From Lysobacter silvisoli (GTDB lineage: Bacteria > Pseudomonadota > Gammaproteobacteria > Xanthomonadales > Xanthomonadaceae), in contig NZ_QTSU01000001.1 in the NCBI RefSeq assembly GCF_003382365.1, forward strand, positions 1,302,001-1,366,000: DNA of 64,000 nt, read 5' to 3'. The position numbers and the translations under genes were made by a program. Shown here one piece after another: positions 10,101 to 17,028 of this stretch (position 1 is the first letter of the stretch; each line of letters starts with the position of its first letter). A model generated the notes under the pieces. That model was not told the DNA's origin. It ran no database searches and saw nothing but the letters and a program-made list of their open reading frames with translations.

Positions 10101-10977
10101 AGTCCTTGCCCGCGCTGACGGTCTGCAGTTCCAGCTTGCCGTCGGCCTCGCGCACCGTCGGATTGAGCGCCAGCGGGAACGCCTGGGTCGCCTTGGCGTA
10201 ATCGCGCAGCCAGCTTTCGACGATGTGGCGCATCAGCGCGGCCTTGGCTTCGACCCGCCGTTCGATCCGGTTGGACAGCCGGCTCTCGCTCGCGCCCTCC
10301 TCGCCCTGCCAGTGCCCCACCCGGTTCAACGTCAGCGACGACAAGGGGCTGGTCTTGGTCGAGGCGCGGGCGAAGAACTGCAGCAGGGAGTCTTCCAGAT
10401 TGCGTGCGGTCTTGGCGTCCGTGGGCGCGGCGCCCTCGCCGTAGTGCTTGTGCAGGCGAGTCAGCAGCTTCTCGTTGTTGTAGCTCAGGGCGAGCTGGAG
10501 ATTCATCGACTCCAGCAGCAGGTGGATGGACTGGGCTCCGTCGGCCAATTCCCGATCGAAAGCCGCGGCGAACGCCTGTTGCGCCGTAGCCAGGGTGGCG
10601 TGGACGCCGTCCAGTTCGACGATGCGGGCGTACAGTTCGGCATCGGCGTACTTACCGCCCGCCTCCAGTTCGGAGGCCTTGGCCGGACGGCCGTTGTGCA
10701 GGGCGCGACGCAGTTCCAGCACCCGCCGCCGGTCGCCGACGTCGAGTACGCTGGGCACGACCAGCGCCAATCGGTCGCACACGTCGGGGGCCAGCGCAGC
10801 CGAACGCTCGCGCAGTTCGGTCAGCTGCGCCCAAGCCCGGTCGGATTCGCCCGTCCAGATCGCGTCCAGCTTGGACGCCGGCTCGCCGGCGACGCGCAGC
10901 ACGTAGTTCGGGTGCACCCACATGGCGGCGACGCCGGTGTCCGACCCGCCGATTGAGACCACTGCCCTGTCGTCCAT
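7126..10977 (-). CDS. LanB-type class I dehydratase with fused C-terminal elimination-like domain
   Basis: Protein of 1283 residues, longer than nisin-type LanB (about 1000). Residues 1-870 are the glutamylation part of class I dehydratases, including RASTKTSPLSSLTL, a strongly conserved LanB stretch, and YLYRTPYYENCYYA. Residues 883-1283 begin with THVSELHFEL and read as a SpaB_C-type domain, although this part is more divergent. The enzyme would glutamylate core Ser residues with Glu-tRNA and eliminate glutamate to give dehydroalanine. In Gram-positive thiopeptide clusters the two activities are usually on separate proteins; here they appear fused. The ATG at 10977 lies 8 nt after the ABC permease stop, with no obvious Shine-Dalgarno sequence. 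The stop overlaps the ocin-ThiF gene. Confidence 0.93.
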   Translation of the reverse strand: MDDRAVVSIGGSDTGVAAMWVHPNYVLRVAGEPASKLDAIWTGESDRAWAQLTELRERSAALAPDVCDRLALVVPSVLDVGDRRRVLELRRALHNGRPAKASELEAGGKYADAELYARIVELDGVHATLATAQQAFAAAFDRELADGAQSIHLLLESMNLQLALSYNNEKLLTRLHKHYGEGAAPTDAKTARNLEDSLLQFFARASTKTSPLSSLTLNRVGHWQGEEGASESRLSNRIERRVEAKAALMRHIVESWLRDYAKATQAFPLALNPTVREADGKLELQTVSAGKDFIGRIWGTGVDIAKFDANPVLACVRHALEESDDDSLPAQALVARICALAPKLPPPAVEGYVRKLYEIGYLVARTGLHEQTDTLEWIAGVEAALDDGTDDAFRTALARLRANLEVMRGDDLERRIQASRDIDPSIYYLATAAGARVGGYLYRTPYYENCYYAGDDADLSIGAIDAYREEFELIQQLNRVVDANYLVHTSLCDYFVSRFGEQGVCTDVQRFIEEFDAAYAPLVSEGKMDAEGVAASSPRTLALTRAKRAFEDHLRQQLGQGRDIRLEPEALRGIVSMLPPGMRNRRASYSYLVQPFKSDGGDGVVLNQIYGGRSGILSRFCEVLDDDGMARLRAYLGKGSESGRHAELGGVFGFNANRHPAMSGLELVVPPFAPSYPHTGKLALADLHLVYVPAEHRLEFRDRDGRAIDIWYHGLLTPVMLPAVQRTIALAFSEGPCFLAANALAKAKEASGSDVLYSPRIALGNVVISRRSWTLAYSTCPDPSMPAARFYLAIRDWQKAHGLPQRFFVRALLAGTGERARISRYSAMKEINFKDLKPFYVDLRNPRFVRLLQNMLKRHTLSLMVTELLPDFDDHASSVEGETHVSELHFELTSNLERPAPEARWHALRIAYFGDRGPLILGPVAEAIETAKRDFGVERAFFLPHWKFGPHIDLVLRCDSESYALRVLPAIQAIVERWIAEHPSQVRIDPEEYEKTSRWIGTFEIDSGPYLPLLKDNTVAPVPYLRPKTLLIPAVAESKELMLSDCAELILALYRLKDADRDAFFITLHSMLAATANTPKAGAKEGYMSMRSHADYFFAAYDTDNALRGRFDQVDAKHQARLDRATAAVVAGRYDETGLPAPFVRVLEDWVRALAEVDARSKRIVESHYQELVGQNDQFMDMATQMRQDVPDEFFQRIEQRQISEIGDAFINTKAGKEALQKPAFLAYRINVNFFYALLPLLEVAPIQKFLLCHVLSNSVERVFGQDWRQKVERIRAMESSSP

Positions 10978-10985
10978 GGCCGCCG

Positions 10986-11737
10986 TCAACGGTAGCTGTT
11001 GCGAAAGATCACCGCGGCGGCGAAGGCGCAGACCGCGCCGAACACCAGCAGCAGCGCGATCGGGAATACCGAAGCCCGGGTGAACAGCTCGTTCTCCCAG
11101 GCCAGCCGCGAGATCTGCACCGCGTAGGTGGTGGGCACGAAGTCGGACAGGGCCTGGGCCCACTGCGGGAACGCATCGCGCGACATGCCCGCCCCGGACA
11201 GGATCAGCAGCGGCTGCATGAACAGCATGCCGGCGGAAAAGGCCCGCTGCGGGGCCGGGAACAGCACGCCGATCAGGATGCCGGCCGGCAGCATCGCGAA
11301 GCCGATCACCAGCATGGGCAGCATCAACTGGATCGGATTGGCCTTGGGCCAGTAGCCGAACATCACCAGGCCCGCCAGCAGCATGACCACGTAGCCGATC
11401 GCGAACAGCAGCATCGCGCGCAGGCAGAAGCCGGCCCAGAGCTCGTACACCTTCACCGGCGTCACCATCAGCCGGTTGAGGAAGCCCATGTGCTTGGCCA
11501 TCGCCACCGACGGCGCGATGTTGAGGAACGAGATCAGCAGGATCAGCACCGCGGTGAAATTCGGGGTATTGGTGTTGTAGTACTTCAGCGACGCCGCTTC
11601 GGAGCCGATCGCGCCGGAGAACGAAGCGAAGAAAATGTAGAAGCCGACCGGGAACACCAGCAGGAAGAAGATCGCGGTCTTGTCGCGCAGGGTGCTTTTC
11701 ACGTCCAGCGCGGTCACGGCATAGATGTTGGCGACGT

Positions 11738-11741
<4 letters not shown>
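10986..11741 (-). CDS. ABC-2 type transporter permease of the RiPP cluster
   Basis: Protein of 251 residues with about six hydrophobic helices, in the ABC-2 layout: an N-terminal helix near residues 23-41 (AIFFLLVFPVGFYIFFASF), a large loop, then five helices. The last helices include LLLVFGAVCAFAAAVIF. ATG at 11741 overlaps the stop of the ATPase gene (ATGA), so the two subunits are translationally coupled. Together they form a two-component exporter or immunity transporter for the cluster product. ABC-2 transporters of this size export antibiotics, peptides and polysaccharides. There is no fused peptidase domain, so this exporter would not itself remove the leader. Confidence 0.88.
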
Positions 11742-12544
<803 letters not shown>

Positions 12545-12575
12545 GGATGGCTCCGCGATCTCGATCGGCTCAAGA

Positions 12576-12611
12576 CCGGACACATCGGCCGATAGGCACC
12601 GATGTGTCCGG
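12576..12611 (-). promoter_or_regulatory. Perfect 13-bp hairpin just upstream of the ABC ATPase gene
   Basis: CCGGACACATCGG (12576-12588) and CCGATGTGTCCGG (12599-12611) are exact inverted repeats around a 10-nt loop. No U-run follows on the minus strand, so it is not a classical intrinsic terminator. Its position between precursor and enzyme genes fits an RNA element that limits read-through or stabilises the upstream precursor transcript. Confidence 0.6.
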
Positions 12612-12637
12612 CCCACTGAACGGTGGAGTGCTGCGAT

Positions 12638-12659
12638 GCCGATTCGCGAACGAATCGGC
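12638..12659 (-). promoter_or_regulatory. Perfect 9-bp hairpin 23 nt after the precursor stop codon
   Basis: GCCGATTCG (12638-12646) and CGAATCGGC (12651-12659) pair perfectly; on the transcribed strand the loop reads UUCG. It begins 23 nt downstream of the precursor TAA and has no U-tract. It is likely a partial terminator or a 3'-end stabiliser, which would let precursor mRNA exceed enzyme mRNA. Confidence 0.6.
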
Positions 12660-12682
12660 GATCGTCAGCGCTTACCGGACAG

Positions 12683-12871
12683 TTACTCCACCGTCGCCAC
12701 GTCGTTGAAGCACGACGAGGAACCGCAGCTCGAGCACGAGCTACAGATGCTGACGGCGCTGGACGCGCCGGTTTCCGGCAGAGCCATCGCTTCCTTCAGG
12801 GTCACAACTTCCATGCCTTCGATGTTCAGGCTGGCCAGATCCAACGAGTCGAAATCGAAATCATTGTTCAT
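12683..12871 (-). CDS. Thiopeptide-type RiPP precursor peptide (62 aa)
   Basis: A short gene with a strong ribosome-binding site (AAGGAGA, 7 nt before ATG at 12871). The leader, about residues 1-36, is acidic and hydrophobic (DFDFDSLDLASLNIEGMEVV) and ends TLKEAMALPETGAS, which closely resembles leaders of actinobacterial thiazolylpeptide precursors. The core is Cys/Ser rich: cysteines at 43, 46, 49 and 54 and ten serines between 37 and 53, in the pattern SICSSCSSCGSSSC. It ends FNDVATVE, an unusually charged tail for a thiopeptide. The four Cys are candidate thiazoles and several Ser candidate dehydroalanines. Ser38/Ser47 and Ser41/Ser51-53 have the spacing (9-12 residues) of the Ser pairs joined in known thiopeptide macrocycles; the sequence alone cannot choose between them. 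Confidence 0.92.
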   Translation of the reverse strand: MNNDFDFDSLDLASLNIEGMEVVTLKEAMALPETGASSAVSICSSCSSCGSSSCFNDVATVE

Positions 12872-12914
12872 GACAACTTCTCCTTACGATTTATCCACTA
12901 CCATGTGGACATAC

Positions 12915-12939
12915 ATTGGGTGGAGTGGAGGCACCCAAT
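12915..12939 (-). promoter_or_regulatory. Inverted repeat upstream of the precursor gene (possible operator or leader hairpin)
   Basis: ATTGGGTG (12915-12922) and CACCCAAT (12932-12939) are exact inverted repeats with a 9-nt spacer, starting 44 nt upstream of the precursor ATG in a relatively A/T-rich 163-nt gap. I could not find a convincing -35/-10 pair. A precursor-specific promoter is nevertheless likely here, and this repeat could be its operator or a 5'-UTR hairpin. Confidence 0.35.
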
Positions 12940-13034
12940 TCCTTGACACGGTTCCTTGCGTGGTCAGCGCTTTCCATTCGGATCCTCGAGCCGGACGCGC
13001 ACGCACAGCGGCGGCATCGCGCTCTCGCGGCCCC

Positions 13035-13559
13035 TTAGATCGAGTAGCGTATTCGGACGCGAATCCGGGTCGCGCCATTCACCTTGATGCGGGATGCATC
13101 GAACTGCGGCGCGGCCTTGGCCAGGTTCGCGTTGTTGCTGAAGCCGATTCCTTCCGCGCCCAGCTCCAGGCGCGAATTGTCGTTCTCGTCGTGATAGAGC
13201 GCGAGCGCGTAGTCGCCTTGCGCCAGGCCCTTGAAGTCCAGCGACACCACGCCGTCGGCGGCCTTGGCGCGCGCGGTACGGGTGCAACCGGACGGGAACG
13301 CCTCGCCTTCCTTGCACAAGGTGCCGATGATGAAGCCGTGATCGCCGCGAACGCCGCTGACGTCCACGCGCAGCGCGTCGCCCTGCCCTGCCTGCGCCGC
13401 GAGCGGTGCCTTTGCGCCGCGCTCGCGCGCGTTGCGCGCCCCGTCTTCGGCGCCGCCCTTCGAGACCTGCCACGCTCCCCAGAGCACCGCGACCGCGACT
13501 ACCGCGCCGATCGCTCCCCGTGCGACTTGCGACCTCACATACGATTTGCCAGTTTCCAA
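13035..13559 (-). CDS. DUF2141 domain protein with N-terminal membrane anchor
   Basis: Protein of 174 residues. An N-terminal hydrophobic segment (about 15-31, AIGAVVAVAVLWGAWQV) precedes a periplasmic DUF2141 domain, recognised by LRVDVSGVRGDHG, ALALYHDENDN and GIGFSNNAN. The function of DUF2141 proteins is unknown. The start is uncertain: I used TTG at 13559, preceded by AGGGAAGTGA, but a GTG seven codons further in (about 13538) is possible. It sits between the second SagB-type gene (29 nt upstream) and the precursor (163 nt downstream), on the same strand. It may therefore be co-transcribed with the sulfur-carrier module, but nothing ties it functionally to peptide maturation. Confidence 0.75.
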   Translation of the reverse strand: METGKSYVRSQVARGAIGAVVAVAVLWGAWQVSKGGAEDGARNARERGAKAPLAAQAGQGDALRVDVSGVRGDHGFIIGTLCKEGEAFPSGCTRTARAKAADGVVSLDFKGLAQGDYALALYHDENDNSRLELGAEGIGFSNNANLAKAAPQFDASRIKVNGATRIRVRIRYSI

Positions 13560-13588
13560 GTCACTTCCCTATGTTGACCGGACGGGCT

Positions 13589-14464
13589 TCAGCTCGTCGC
13601 CTTCCCATGCGACGAACGCTTGCCCACTACGAACCCCAGCACCACGATCTCCCTGGCGCCGTCCGCCCCCACGTATGCCGCTACATCCCCATCGCAGAAT
13701 CCGCCCCAGACGCAGCCAGGCAAGCCGCGCGCCATCGCGGTCAGATGCAGGTTCTGGCTCAGCGCGCCGGCCTCGTTCATCACGAAGCGGTAGCCGCGAT
13801 CCAGGTACTTGGCCATCGAGCGCAACAGCACCGCGGTGACCACGAACACCACGCTGGCCTGTGCCTTGAACTCCGGCTGCAGGTCGAAGCCCGGCATCGC
13901 CGCGCGCGCGTCCTCGCGGCGCAGGCAGGACAGCGCATGGGCGACCGCGTCGTAGTGGTAGACGCCCGGCGCCAGGCCGGTCACGTCCATCACCACCGGA
14001 TAGATTTCCAGCGGGTACAGCGCGCCGGCCGACGGGCAGGCCCGTAGCCGCTGCACCGGGACCGTCTCGCCGAGGCGGCGTTCGCCCAGCACGCCGTAGG
14101 AATACTTGAGGATCGCGGCCAGATCGTCGACACCGACCGCACCGTCGCGCGGCGCAGCGTCGCTGGCCAGGGAACGCCGGCGCAGCAAGGCCTGCTGCAG
14201 CGTCAGCTCGCCCAGCTGCGCCTCCGGCAAGGCGATCGATTCGGCATCGCGATGTTCGTTGCGGCTGCGCGACACGATCTCGCGCAGCGCCGGCTCGCTG
14301 AGGAAGGCGCGGATGCGCGAGGACAAGCCGCGATCCAGCGTCCGGCCCCAGGTGGTGCGCGCATGGAAGGCATCGACGGCCGAGGTATCGTCGCCGGCGA
14401 ACAGCAGTTCGGTGCGGTCGCGGCGCACGCCGTTCGCGCCCGCTGCCCGGGTATCGGCTGGCAT
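13589..14464 (-). CDS. Single-domain SagB/ThcOx-type dehydrogenase
   Basis: Protein of 291 residues. SagB hallmarks are all present: LLRRRSLASD (phosphate-binding region), CPSAGALYPLEIYPVV, GLAPGVYHYDAVAHAL and NEAGALSQNLHLTAMARGL, ending with IVVLGFVVGKR. Members use FMN to oxidise azolines to azoles, or act as free-standing nitroreductase-like enzymes in other pathways. Start ATG at 14464 lies 13 nt after the stop of the E1-rhodanese gene; the frame is open further upstream but there overlaps that gene. Unlike the 491-residue tandem SagB at 1852-3327, this one keeps all the recognisable motifs in a single domain and may be the main catalyst of azoline oxidation. Confidence 0.88.
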   Translation of the reverse strand: MPADTRAAGANGVRRDRTELLFAGDDTSAVDAFHARTTWGRTLDRGLSSRIRAFLSEPALREIVSRSRNEHRDAESIALPEAQLGELTLQQALLRRRSLASDAAPRDGAVGVDDLAAILKYSYGVLGERRLGETVPVQRLRACPSAGALYPLEIYPVVMDVTGLAPGVYHYDAVAHALSCLRREDARAAMPGFDLQPEFKAQASVVFVVTAVLLRSMAKYLDRGYRFVMNEAGALSQNLHLTAMARGLPGCVWGGFCDGDVAAYVGADGAREIVVLGFVVGKRSSHGKATS

Positions 14465-14477
14465 CGTCGCGCTGGCC

Positions 14478-15665
14478 TCAGTAGACCGCATCGGTGCGCT
14501 CGATATCGCGGGTCCAGGCTTCGATGCCGCCGTCCAGGCTGGCCACGTCGCGGAAACCGCGCTCGGCCAGGAAGGCCGCGGCGCGCAGCGAGCGCACCCC
14601 CGACTTGCAGTAGCACACCACCGGCAGGTTCCGGTCCAAGGTGTGGAAGTGCTCCTCGATTTCATCCACCGGCATCAACAGCGAACCGTCGATGCGCACG
14701 ATCTGGTGCTCGTTGAGCGTGCGCACGTCGACCAGTTGCAGCGCATCCGCCTGCCCCAGACGCTGCTGCAGCCATTGCGCGCTGACCCGCTCGATCGGCG
14801 CGGCCTCCGCGTCGCCTGCGCCGTCGCCCAGGCCGGTGCCGCAGAACACCGCGTAGTCGACCAATCCGGTCTGGGTCGGGTAGTCGCCGCAGACGCAGCA
14901 GCCCGGATCGCGACGCAGTTCGAGTTCGCGGAAGCTCATCTCGGTGGCGTCGAAGCGCAGCAGCCGCCCCGCCATGGGCCGGCCGATCCCGGTAATGAGC
15001 TTGATCGTCTCCACCGCCTGCAGCAGGCCCATGGTCCCGGGCAGCACGCCGAACACCCCGCCCTCCGCGCACGAAGGCGCAAAGCCCGGCGGCGGCGGCT
15101 CCGGGTACAGGCAGCGGTAGCACGGGCCGTCGCCGAGGTTGAACACCGACAGCATGCCCTCGAAGCGGAACACCGAGGCGTAGACGTTGGGCTTGCCGCT
15201 GAGCACGCAGGCGTCGTTGATCAGGTAACGCGTGGCGAAGTTGTCGGTGCCGTCGACGACGATGTCGTAGTCGGCCAGCAGCGCCAGGGCGTTATCGGCC
15301 TCGATCCGGCAGCGGTGCTCGACGATCGTGATGTGCGGATTCATCGCCGCCAGGCGCGCGGCGGCGGCTTCGACCTTGGGCCGGCCCACGTCCTGCGCGG
15401 TGTACAGCACCTGGCGCTGCAGATTGCTCACGTCGACCGTGTCGTGTTCGACGATGCCGATCGTGCCCACGCCCGATGCCGCCAGGTACTGCGCGGTAGG
15501 CGAGCCCAGGCCGCCTGCGCCGACCAGCAGCACGCGCGCGGCCTTCAGCCTGCGCTGACCCTCGCTGCCGATCTCCGGAATGATGATGTGCCGGCTGTAG
15601 TGACGGATCTCGTCGCGCGAGAGTTCCGGGCCTGGCTTGAATTCGGGAGTCCTTTCCCTGTTCAT
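14478..15665 (-). CDS. MoeB/ThiF-type adenylyltransferase with C-terminal rhodanese domain
   Basis: Protein of 395 residues. The N-terminal E1-like domain has the nucleotide-binding GAGGLGS at 49-55, the DGTDNFATRYLIND segment, two Cys pairs (CYRC and CVC) for zinc, and CAEGGVFGVLPGTMG with the usual catalytic Cys region. Residues from about 285 form a rhodanese domain with active loop CKSGVRS. Such MoeZ/MoeB-R proteins adenylate the C-terminal GlyGly of a sulfur-carrier protein and transfer persulfide sulfur to make a thiocarboxylate. The carrier gene lies 3 nt upstream. The pair could serve molybdopterin or cysteine synthesis, but its place at the head of the RiPP genes suggests a dedicated sulfur supply. 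Confidence 0.9.
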   Translation of the reverse strand: MNRERTPEFKPGPELSRDEIRHYSRHIIIPEIGSEGQRRLKAARVLLVGAGGLGSPTAQYLAASGVGTIGIVEHDTVDVSNLQRQVLYTAQDVGRPKVEAAAARLAAMNPHITIVEHRCRIEADNALALLADYDIVVDGTDNFATRYLINDACVLSGKPNVYASVFRFEGMLSVFNLGDGPCYRCLYPEPPPPGFAPSCAEGGVFGVLPGTMGLLQAVETIKLITGIGRPMAGRLLRFDATEMSFRELELRRDPGCCVCGDYPTQTGLVDYAVFCGTGLGDGAGDAEAAPIERVSAQWLQQRLGQADALQLVDVRTLNEHQIVRIDGSLLMPVDEIEEHFHTLDRNLPVVCYCKSGVRSLRAAAFLAERGFRDVASLDGGIEAWTRDIERTDAVY

Positions 15666-15668
15666 CGC

Positions 15669-15989
15669 TTATCCCCCAGCGATCGCGGGCAGGATGGTGA
15701 TGACGTCCTGCGGGCGCAGCGGCGTTTGTTCCTGCTGCAGGAAGCGGATGTCCTTGGAGTTGAGGAAGACGTTGATGAAACGGCGCAGTTGCTGATCGCC
15801 GGCGAACATCTGCGTGCGCAGCAGCGGGTATTGGTCCGAGATCAATCGCAGGGCTTGTCCGACCGTTTCAGCCTGGACATCCACGGAGCCGGCCTGGCCG
15901 GTGAAACGTCGCAATCCCGATGGGATCAATACGACTACGTCCGCTAGCGAAGGCGCGCTTGCAGCGGCGCCATCTTCCTTGCGATCCAT
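15669..15989 (-). CDS. MoaD/ThiS family sulfur-carrier protein
   Basis: Protein of 106 residues with the ubiquitin-like fold of MoaD/ThiS/CysO and the diagnostic C-terminal Gly-Gly (ITILPAIAGG). After activation by the neighbouring E1-rhodanese it would carry sulfur as a terminal thiocarboxylate. The central FINVFLNSKDIRFLQQEQTP resembles CysO-type carriers (VFVNDEDIRFLDG-like), so an acceptor such as O-phosphoserine/cysteine synthase is conceivable; none is present in the window. It is the first gene of the minus-strand run that continues into the thiopeptide genes. Confidence 0.88.
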   Translation of the reverse strand: MDRKEDGAAASAPSLADVVVLIPSGLRRFTGQAGSVDVQAETVGQALRLISDQYPLLRTQMFAGDQQLRRFINVFLNSKDIRFLQQEQTPLRPQDVITILPAIAGG

Positions 15990-16412
15990 CCCCGTTCATC
16001 CTTGATGTGCATCCCCTTTTTTCACACTTGCATACCCAAATAGGAAAAGCAATAGCCCAAAGTAAGTCATACCAACGGACAAGAAATGCAAAGCATCGCG
16101 CGGAGATTTTCGTTAGCGAGCGCGCCATACACTCGCGCATTGGCTTGCGTTTTTCGCCTCCCGGTTCGCGGGTAAAGCAGCGGTTTTTCAGTGCGATGGA
16201 CGCGATTTCTTAAAGCCCGTACGAGCGTGAATGCAGCGCCAACGCAACACGAATGCATTCTCCCCCATACGCAGCAGTACATCGGCGGCGAACGGAGCGA
16301 TGCGCCCGACGAACGGTGCGCGGGCGCAGTGCGGTTCCCGTCGTGCCATCGCTTTGCTTAACTGTTGCGTTGCAGCAGCACGAACGATCGGAATTCAACG
16401 TCAGGAAGGGTC
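15990..16412. other. Intergenic region, divergent promoters expected
   Basis: A 423-nt gap between the minus-strand sulfur-carrier gene and the plus-strand DUF7010-like gene. It is clearly richer in A/T than its surroundings, mainly at 16010-16220. Short open frames here show no family features and I leave them uncalled. It must contain the promoter of the first gene of the RiPP-side run, but I could not place -35/-10 boxes with confidence. Confidence 0.5.
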
Positions 16413-16958
16413 ATGTCACTGTCTATCGCTCCATCGCATCAAAGCGAAATGCGCCATGCCTATTACGGCGGCGCGCCGGGAGCGCTGGTATCCGGACTGG
16501 TGTGGATCGCGGCGGCGGCCGTGTGCCACGCGCGCGGTGTCGAACCAGCGGTATGGACGCTGCTGATCGGCGGCGCCCTGATCCACCCCTTGGGCATGGC
16601 CGTCGCCAAGCTCGCGGGACGACCAGCGAGCACCGGCAAAGACAACGCGCTCAACGCGCTGGCGATGGCCTCCACGGTCTGGCTGATCGTGTGCTGCGCG
16701 ATGGCTTACGGTCTGTTCCTGCTCAAGCCCGCGCTGTTCTTCCCGGCGATGATGGCGGTGATCGGCAGCCGCTACCTGGTACTGGCCAGCGTATACGGCC
16801 GCAGGATCTTCTGGGGCTTGGGCATCGCGTTGATCGTGGCCGCGAACGCGGCGCTGTTCGTGGCGATGGCACCGGCGATCGTCGCGGCATTAGGCGGCGC
16901 GATCGAACTCGCGGTCGCGTGCCTGCTGTTTTCCAAGGCCTCCAAGACCGGCGCCTGA
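16413..16958 (+). CDS. DUF7010-like integral membrane protein
   Basis: Protein of 181 residues with five to six hydrophobic helices. It has the pattern of the DUF7010 family: GALVSGLVWIAAAAVC, LLIGGALIHPLGMAVAKLAGR, LFFPAMMAVIGSRYL and ASVYGRRIFWGLGIAL. Function unknown. ATG at 16413 is preceded by AGGAAGGG (16403-16410), which decides the start over the longer frame from 16365. It points away from the RiPP genes, so it probably marks the edge of the cluster. Confidence 0.75.
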   Translation: MSLSIAPSHQSEMRHAYYGGAPGALVSGLVWIAAAAVCHARGVEPAVWTLLIGGALIHPLGMAVAKLAGRPASTGKDNALNALAMASTVWLIVCCAMAYGLFLLKPALFFPAMMAVIGSRYLVLASVYGRRIFWGLGIALIVAANAALFVAMAPAIVAALGGAIELAVACLLFSKASKTGA

Positions 16959-16969
16959 TGGGCTTGCTG

Positions 16970-16993
16970 TGGGAGCGGCGTGAGCCGCGATCC
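16970..16993 (+). repeat. GTAG-type REP unit, single
   Basis: A GTGGGAGCGGCGTGAGCCGC palindrome lying between the convergent DUF7010-like and recJ genes; a diverged copy of the GTAGGAGCGGCGTAAGCCGC element found at eleven other places in the window. Confidence 0.6.
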
Positions 16994-17028
16994 TGCGCCG
17001 CCACGCAAGCCTTGGGCGGCTTAGCGGC

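Noticed and set aside
16067-16398. Short open frames in the gap before the DUF7010-like gene
   Set aside because: They overlap one another on both strands, lack ribosome-binding sites and show no recognisable family.
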